NCBI GenBank assembly: GCA_030549775.1
Contig: CM060174.1
Coordinates: forward strand, 69,417,966 to 69,481,965
Reading direction: 5' to 3'
DNA from: Tamarix chinensis
Taxonomy: Eukaryota; Streptophyta; Magnoliopsida; Caryophyllales; Tamaricaceae
DNA length: 64,000 bases
Shown: positions 57,951 through 64,000 of the stretch, piece after piece
Layout of the letters: every line of letters starts with the position of its first letter
How positions within the stretch are numbered: position 1 is the first letter of the stretch
Notes under the pieces: generated by a model
What the model was told of the DNA's origin: nothing
Database searches by the model: none
Seen by the model: only the letters and a program-made list of their open reading frames with translations
Translations under genes and position numbers: made by a program

Positions 57951-59170
57951 TGACCAACCTTTGCTTAGTTGATGACAATTAGGTGCCCACCTGATTATCC
58001 TCCCTATTATCCTCCATGATACCCTCTAGAACTACGGGTTTGTCCTCTTCCATGAGGAAATGGTTAAGGCCCCTACAGTCTCCTCTTAGCCTCCCTAGGT
58101 TAACCATTAGCTAGGGCAGGTGCCATCTACTATTGATACTGTTGGTAGGCCTACTATTGGCATACTTCTTGTTGTGGAATTAGTTGTCCTTGCTACTAAT
58201 ATTGATTCTATTTACATTGGTGCTCAAAATATTAGTGGCATAATTGACCACATATCTTACATCAAATAAGAGTACCCTAATATACTTGCATTAGGTGGTC
58301 CCCTCCACAAAATCAACACATGAAGCACATCAATTGACTTAAAAATATGCACTGACTACCTGTCTGATCCTGGTGTCAAAAATAACCTCCGTGAGGATGG
58401 AAATGACCTTGCTATTAAAGCCTTAGAGGTCTACCTCCGCAAAACTGAATATTACCTCAGGAGCCCTATGTTTCTAGCTTCTACTTGGCCAAAATGGAAG
58501 CTTGCTTTTAAACCATTATAGCGGCGATACATGCCCTATCGTACAACATGGCCTTATTTTGAAAAGCTATGACACCTATCATCATTCAAATGCTGAAATG
58601 GATATCCTTCTCAAACTAATAGCCCACCATCGACTCACTAGCTACAATCTGTAGTGGGAACATCAATGACTCGGTGAAGCGGGCATGGTACTGCCTCATA
58701 TTCAAGCTTTCCTATAATAACTACATGAAATCCTTTAGCTTATCTATCTTGACGCTCTTAAGGTAAAACTTAGCATGAATCACTGTCTTGAATCCTCCTA
58801 GGAAATTATCGGCCCTTTTAGCACATGACTACCTATCCACTAAGTGTTAGTGACTCCTCATAAGAATTAAGCTGTAATGCTCAACTTTTGAGTAGGTGGG
58901 CAATCAACTACTTCATACATCCTATCAATGTCCTAAATCCATCCCTCTAAGATTATTGGGTCCACTTCACCATCATAATTTGGGGGGTGATATCCTATAA
59001 CTCTCTAAAGCTAATTTTCTTCCATACACTCCTATGGTTAATGTGTTGGTGGTGGTGGCGGCTGAGGTTGAGATGGATGTTAGATGAATTTGATGATCGC
59101 CTTGAAGGTGTCCTTTAAATGAACAACACATTATATAAGTGCCATGGTAACTAACTATAAGATAGAAAAT
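57951..59170 (-). pseudogene. Gypsy D gag remnant
   Basis: A proline/histidine-rich start near 59060 (family B: PPPPPHYPQEG) is followed by a block matching ILEGWI (58945), DCPPTQKLSI (58890), KIDKLKDFM (58735), MRQYHARFTE (58700) and YDRACIAAIM (58540). A cysteine-poor zinc-knuckle region follows. Frequent TAG codons at Gln/Trp positions. Not translatable. Confidence 0.7.
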
Positions 59171-59369
59171 ATTCCTAGCATACTAACACATAGCACACAT
59201 AACCACATTCAAAGGTTACCTCGGCTACATGTTCTCAATTCCTTATAAGTTAATCCGAGTTTTCAAAGAATTAGATTTTTTCTGAAATATAAAATAGGGC
59301 CACAAAATTAGATGAGTAATTGTCCAAAAAACAATTTCTTTTGAGAAAAACATGGTAATTAAAACCAAA

Positions 59370-59384
59370 GCTCTGATACCAACG
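59370..59384 (-). other. Primer binding site of gypsy D (perfect core)
   Basis: On the minus strand the LTR end GGGATGTTATA is followed by CGT and TGGTATCAGAGC, the exact tRNA-Met type primer core. This fixes the LTR edge at 59385. Confidence 0.95.
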
Positions 59385-59836
59385 TATAACATCCCATATT
59401 TTACTACCAAAAATCTAGTTTTACAGTGGAAGCATATAATCAAAATACCTGGTGTTATTGCTGTAATTAATGTAAGATTGGTTTACCATACAATCCTTAA
59501 ATCAAAAACAAGGATAAAACCATTCATAGTAAAATAGAGTAATTAAAAATGAGAGAATCTTTATAAACATAAATATGAGTTTGGAGATCAACTCAATGAT
59601 ACAATAACAAAACACAACAAAAATTAACATTATAGATTAAAGAGTCCAAAAGGTATTCGAGTAAAAATACCATCTGAATAGCATGAATCTTCATCTAAAA
59701 ACTTCGTATAGGAAATTTCACTCCTCCAGATACAATGCATAAAAGGCAGAGAAATCATCCAACTAGTCCTCAAAGATCTGTATAAAAGCATCAGGGATCT
59801 CTTCTAGTGAGAATGAGTATAAACCATGAAAGGATT

Positions 59837-59856
59837 GTCAACATGCTACATACTGA
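59837..59856 (-). promoter_or_regulatory. Conserved dyad box in LTR D
   Basis: On the minus strand CTCAGTATGTAGCATGTTGA, followed by CTCATTCTCACTAG. About 470 bp before the LTR end, as in A, B and the solo LTR. Confidence 0.55.
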
Positions 59857-62032
59857 GCAACATAACAATACTGTCATGTCAGGGATATAGTAAATGATAC
59901 ATTGGGAGTAGAGATAAGTGCCCGTACATAACAAATGAAGTATCACAACATAAGTACTAATCGAGGACTCTTTAATAGATATAATCATTTTCATTCTTTT
60001 ATTTATATTGATTTTATAGATACTACTATTCTTAAATTGGTGGAATAGTTTGAAATACCTCTAAGAGACCACCTACATAAACCGTTATTATTATCCTATG
60101 AAGCTAACCCAACACCTCTTAAGAAAAATGCTTCAGAGAAACTATTCTTAAACCATTGGAAGGGTATAAAGCACCTCTCAAAGACAACATAAATGAGCCA
60201 CTATTATCATCTAGTGGAACAGACCCATAAAAAACTTAGTCTAGACTCATGTACTCTTTCGATTTAAATTATTATTATCTTATCTATTAGGTCACTTATC
60301 TCAAATCATATTCTTATTCATAATAATATAGGGCCCCCTATATTTAATCTAGTGGAACTGACTGAAACACTTATCTAGGATGACACACCTGAGTCACAAT
60401 AATCATCTAGTGGATCAAACCTATAAATACCTCTTAAGGTAAATACTCCTCATATAATATTCTTAATATAGTGGAATGGTCCAAAGCACCGCTTAGGGAG
60501 AACACACCTAAAGAACTATTATCGTTTAGTGGAACAGACCCATAAATACCTTGGCTTGACTCACATTATCTTTTACTTTAAATTATTAGTGTCTTATTCA
60601 TATTCAATTTAACAAGTATAGAACATGTTCGAAATAAGTAAGGCACATCACAAGATCATAAGGCCATTCTCTTGGGTTAAGACCCATATATTTTTCTAGA
60701 AATCCTAATTTCGCACTTTCATCATAACTCTCTATGTGTTACACTTTTAATCACCATACTTTGTACCTCTTCTTGAATTATTATTTTTACCAACATACTA
60801 AAATTTCAAGGGCCTAAATCTAAGGTCTAGCACATACGATAATAATCCCACCTTAATAGTTACTATTCTTAAGGCTTATAAATCCTATTATCACAAATCC
60901 ATCACAACTTTTTCTTGTAGAGATTAAAAAATCAGTAGATTTAATATACATTTCCAAAAAAACTAATATTAACATCATATTTAGAATTCTTAGTCTAACT
61001 CTACCATTTCACACATGTGTTAATAGCCTTCTCATTTTAGGGTTACTAGTCCCAAATCAAACCATTTTTCTACTTTATCAAACTTAGGTAATTTAAAACT
61101 ATATAAACACTTCATATAAATTCCATAGCATACTTTACATGATATAACACTTTCAAATTTCATGATTCTCATATCCAACCCACGTAAACCAACATGCCCT
61201 TGTTGTTAACAAAACACTTATTTATATGTTTGGTAACATTATACTAAAATTCACATTTTTATCCACAGATATTATTATACTCATTTCACATTCACCATAT
61301 GAATAATAAACCCATAATACAATCATATTTCACATCAAAGGTTTTTCCACATAAAATATCAATATTACAAGATCATTATTTACTTAGTTTTTATAATATA
61401 ATTTCAACTACACATCATAGATTAACAAATATATATATTCATTCACATAAAAACAATAATATGTTATAACACAAAAACATGCATCACACTTAGTAAAAAA
61501 AAACCTAGACTATGATAAGTATCTATACAAAAATGACTCTAATCTCAATACATGCTACTCTTATTCTACCGCTTTTGTAACTTTAAAAATCACCTAATGA
61601 ATCATAATAAATCACCATTAGGATTAAATCACATAATAAGAAAAATGTTATGGAAATGAAAGGGTGCTATAATGGAAGATTAAACCAAGATAAAACAATT
61701 TGGGAGATCTTATACAAACTACGAAGTATGAGTAAAAAGATTTGCTTAGCCAAGGTATGGTAGCAACAACACAAGCTACCATTTCTATAGGGATTACAAT
61801 AGTGATGGAGGCTAAGAAGTGAAGGGAAAACTATGGTGGAGGTTTTCAAATAGTGAGGTATGGCTATAGTGAATGTGGTTGTAGCAAAGGAAAGGAAAAA
61901 GAAGAAAGATGGCTACCAAGTGCTTGGCCAAAGGATGGAGGGGTGCACCAATTGTTTTTACCAGTGGTTGAGGGTTATGTCTGGCTAGAATGGCTGAAGG
62001 GGAGGGGTATGCAATTGTGATAATTGTTGAAG

Positions 62033-62200
62033 GTGGTGAGGGTGATGTTGTGGTGATGATAGTTGAATGGAGGCTGGGTATCTTTAGTGAAAATGGTTAA
62101 AGCTAAGGGGTAAGAAATGGTGAGGCTGGCTAGTACTAGTGGGGGAGAAATGCCAAAGGATACTAGTGGTGAGGGTGATGTTGTGGTGATGATAGTTAGA
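62033..62200 (+). repeat. 33-bp direct repeat pair in LTR D
   Basis: GGTGAGGGTGATGTTGTGGT followed by GATGATAGTT occurs at about 62035 and 62168, a nearly perfect direct repeat 133 bp apart in the GGT-rich (minus: ACC-rich) part. Confidence 0.85.
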
Positions 62201-62327
62201 ATTGTTGGTGGTAGGTTTTGGTTCCTCATGTTGCTACGTCAAGGAGGAGGTGAAGGAGGAAGAAGGTGGTGTTATTTCTATAGAGAAAAAAGGGGGAGAA
62301 GAGAGGTGGTTGGGAACATTTATTGTT

Positions 62328-62331
<4 letters not shown>

Positions 62332-62415
<84 letters not shown>
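62332..62415 (+). repeat. (TA)n(CA)n microsatellite
   Basis: About 34 TA units followed by 8 CA units, perfect. Tyr-Ile frames across it are artefacts. Confidence 0.97.
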
Positions 62416-62416
<1 letters not shown>

Positions 62417-63129
62417 TGAAAATGCACAAATAAGAGATTTGGGTTTGCAGAGGAAAAAAGAAAATTACCCTAACCTACAAGCATAGGGGTTAGAAACTAA
62501 TAGGATGATAGAGTTAGGAGATGGCTTGGCAAGTGATAGAGGAGTGATAGGGGTTGCCAAGCATTATCTGTTGGTAATGTTAGGAAAAAAGAAAAAGAAT
62601 ATGGATAAGGTTAGTAGAAGGAGTAAAAGTGAAATAATAGGAAAGGGAAAAGAGGGAAAAAATAAAGAGAATTAATAGGTTAGGTAAGATTAATATAATC
62701 TAGGTTAGGATATTGATATAGATTAAATAAATAATCATAAAGGATTAGTTTAGGTTAGAAAAGTTATTAATAACCTAAAATAAAAATTATGGTTAGGCTA
62801 AGATTTAGAATTTTTAAGTTAGGGTAAGATAGAAAATAAATTTTCCAAGGTTAGAATTAGGGTAAGATTTTAATTACTCAAGATTAGTTTTAGCTACATT
62901 TTAGGGTAATACACCTATTTTTTTTAGAAATTCCAACACAATTCCTATTATTATGTGTAGAAGAATCCCACACAAATTTAATTGAATAATTAAGAATAAT
63001 CCTTACAAGGATAAATCATTTTGGATGATGAAATTAATGACACACACTAGTTAGGGTTAGAGTTTTAGAGGTTTATGTGCTCAATTGCGTGTGGGTGCAC
63101 TACTACGGAAACATGAATTAATAACGGGA

Positions 63130-63450
63130 CATTAATAACGGTGTTTCGAAAACCGTCGTCAAATCCGTGAAAATTAATGTGCGGGAATTTTTAATAACGG
63201 TTTTACGTAATAACCATTATTACAAGTGCAAGGTAAAATTTTTCACGGGAATTTTAATCACGGTTGACCTAAAACCGTTATCAAAAGATGATTTAATAAC
63301 GGTTCAAATAAGAACCGTTTTTAAAATTGGCAAGGTTTTAATAACGGTTCCTGTAAGAACTGTTATTAAATAATCTTTTGATAACGGTTGTTGGAGAAAC
63401 CGTTATTAAAACATGATTTAATAACGGTTCTTACAAGAACCGTTATTAAA
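63130..63450. repeat. Subterminal inverted-repeat array (AACGGTT palindromes)
   Basis: Seven head-to-head units of the form ATAACGGTT-(about 6-12 bp)-AACCGTTAT at about 63132-63160, 63191-63222, 63256-63281, 63294-63323, 63341-63368, 63381-63406 and 63420-63448. Each can form a hairpin. The cleanest is TAATAACGGTTCTTACAAG followed by AACCGTTATTA. In characterised CACTA elements subterminal repeats bind the element's own TNPA-like protein. The core AACGGTT also equals the MSA core recognised by plant three-repeat MYB factors. Confidence 0.9.
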
Positions 63451-63497
63451 ATCTCCTTTTATTTCGTTCTCTTTTGTTTCCTGCCAAAAATTTCAGA

Positions 63498-63730
63498 CTC
63501 TACCGCTTCCCTCTCGTACTCTCTTTCTCTTGCGAACCCTTGCACCACCGCTCCAGCTCCTCTGAATTAAGGGAAACCGTCGCACCGCCATCTCTCCACC
63601 ACCCCTCTGCCATTCTTACGAACGTAGCCAGCATTTGTACCTTCGTCGTTGCCGTTCTCAACCTGTACGCCGTCGCTCCCTTTACGTATGTGTTGTTCTT
63701 CCTTCATTGCTTAATTTTTCTCTAATGATA
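63498..63730 (+). other. GC-rich exon-like segment inside the CACTA end
   Basis: After the repeat array the composition shifts sharply to C-rich sequence (CTCTCGTACTCTCTTTCTC, then GCACCACCGC-type DNA) up to about 63690, followed by GTATGTGTTG, which could be a splice donor. Short open frames cross it, but none shows a known domain. It may be the element's own transcription leader and first exon, or a captured host gene end. Confidence 0.4.
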
Positions 63731-64000
63731 TGTATATATATATATAAATGCATGCATGTTGCACCGAAGAGGTTGTGTTTGATGTGTTGTTCGAAAATCT
63801 GTCGTTTGATGTTTTGGTGAAAAATTTTGCTGTGGCCTTTTTTGATTGTGGCGAGCCGAGACCTTAATATATATGTATATATATATATATGTGTTTATAA
63901 TCTATTTTATAAAAGTATGTATTATTATTTTAAGAGAATCCACAAGCCTAAAATATATATTATTATCATAAGATATGTACGCTCTAAGTATAAAATTAAG

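Larger units (their letters stand above)
56108..62913 (-). mobile_element. Gypsy element D, minus strand, 3' part missing
   Basis: Its 5' LTR is 59385-62913 (minus strand). The primer site is at 59370-59381, and gag, protease, RT and RNase H run leftward to 56108. There the coding similarity stops exactly at the end of the gypsy C LTR. Integrase and 3' LTR are not found to the left of element C, so the clean insertion of C was followed by loss or rearrangement. Closest relative in the window: element B. Confidence 0.85.
59385..62913 (-). repeat. Gypsy D 5' LTR (3.5 kb)
   Basis: Minus strand: starts TGTATTACCCTAAAATG and ends GGGATGTTATA. Order: CCTAACCTA-rich start, CT-rich tract, CCACC/CACCATC-rich leader-like part (62000-62290), AT/AC microsatellite (62332-62415), long AT-rich middle, 'TTCCACTAGATGATAATAGTGG'-type repeats (60040-60545, core given in part), dyad box (59837), TTATACAG (about 59780), end. 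Same architecture as LTR B. Confidence 0.85.
63098..64000 (+). mobile_element. CACTA (En/Spm-type) transposon, left end; runs off the window
   Basis: It begins CACTACTACGGAAAC, the CACTA terminal signature, preceded by GTG (63095-63097), a possible 3-bp target duplication. The next 350 bp hold a dense array of subterminal repeats, as in this superfamily: TAATAACGGTT...AACCGTTATTA units. A GC-richer segment (63500-63690) follows. The other end, any transposase (TNPD/TNPA) and the second target copy lie beyond 64000, so autonomy cannot be judged. Confidence 0.85.

Noticed and set aside
62117..62486. Open frames of 94-100 codons around 62.1-62.5 kb
   Set aside because: They run through a (TA)n(CA)n microsatellite inside an LTR and show no domain.

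Overview
This is a transposon-dominated stretch of a flowering-plant nuclear genome. The evidence is nested LTR retrotransposons with tRNA-Met-type primer sites, plant L1-type LINE remnants, a Stowaway-like MITE, a CACTA transposon end, and one spliced fragment of a plant SABATH methyltransferase gene. It is AT-rich, and almost every coding frame is broken. I cannot name the species. Nothing prokaryotic, viral or organellar was seen.

Layout. 1-635 looks like the 3' part of a Ty1/copia-type LTR. 692-3123 is a solo Ty3/gypsy-type LTR. 3392-9200 is an old Ty1/copia element with both LTRs, whose pol gene is split by a solo LTR of another family (5174-6206). 9347-10051 is a diverged tandem duplication, and 10558-10769 a compound trinucleotide microsatellite. 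11350-12896 and 23891-26300 are two parts of one minus-strand LINE. They are separated by gypsy element A (12897-23890), whose LTR is 4.2 kb and whose left LTR has been truncated inside an ATT microsatellite.

26831-30349 is gypsy-type element F: gag-protease only, with the rest of pol and most of the 3' LTR deleted. 30350-36062 is the least TE-like part. It holds an AT microsatellite, one clear and one doubtful MITE, and a two-exon 5' fragment of a SABATH methyltransferase gene on the minus strand (34389-35019) with a TATA box. 36063-44630 is gypsy element B, with a long 5' LTR carrying a second copy of the solo LTR family. B is cut off in integrase and followed by a plus-strand LINE (44640-47770). 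49777-56107 is gypsy element C, whose interior has collapsed to the integrase region. Its 3' LTR abuts the pol of minus-strand gypsy element D (56108-62913). From 63098 a CACTA element begins and runs off the window.

How the parts relate. Elements A to D and the solo LTR at 692 share an LTR architecture: a pyrimidine/C-rich leader, ATT-rich sequence, a short conserved exon-like block between splice-like signals, and a dyad box about 470-510 bp before the LTR end. Premature stops in their coding regions fall mostly where family comparison expects CAG, CAA, CGA or TGG, the mark of cytosine-methylation-driven decay.

No working novel system is visible. The observations most worth checking are the conserved LTR dyad box and predicted spliced leader, the AACGGTT palindrome array at the CACTA end, and the SABATH fragment. 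All alignments were made by eye; divergence figures are estimates.
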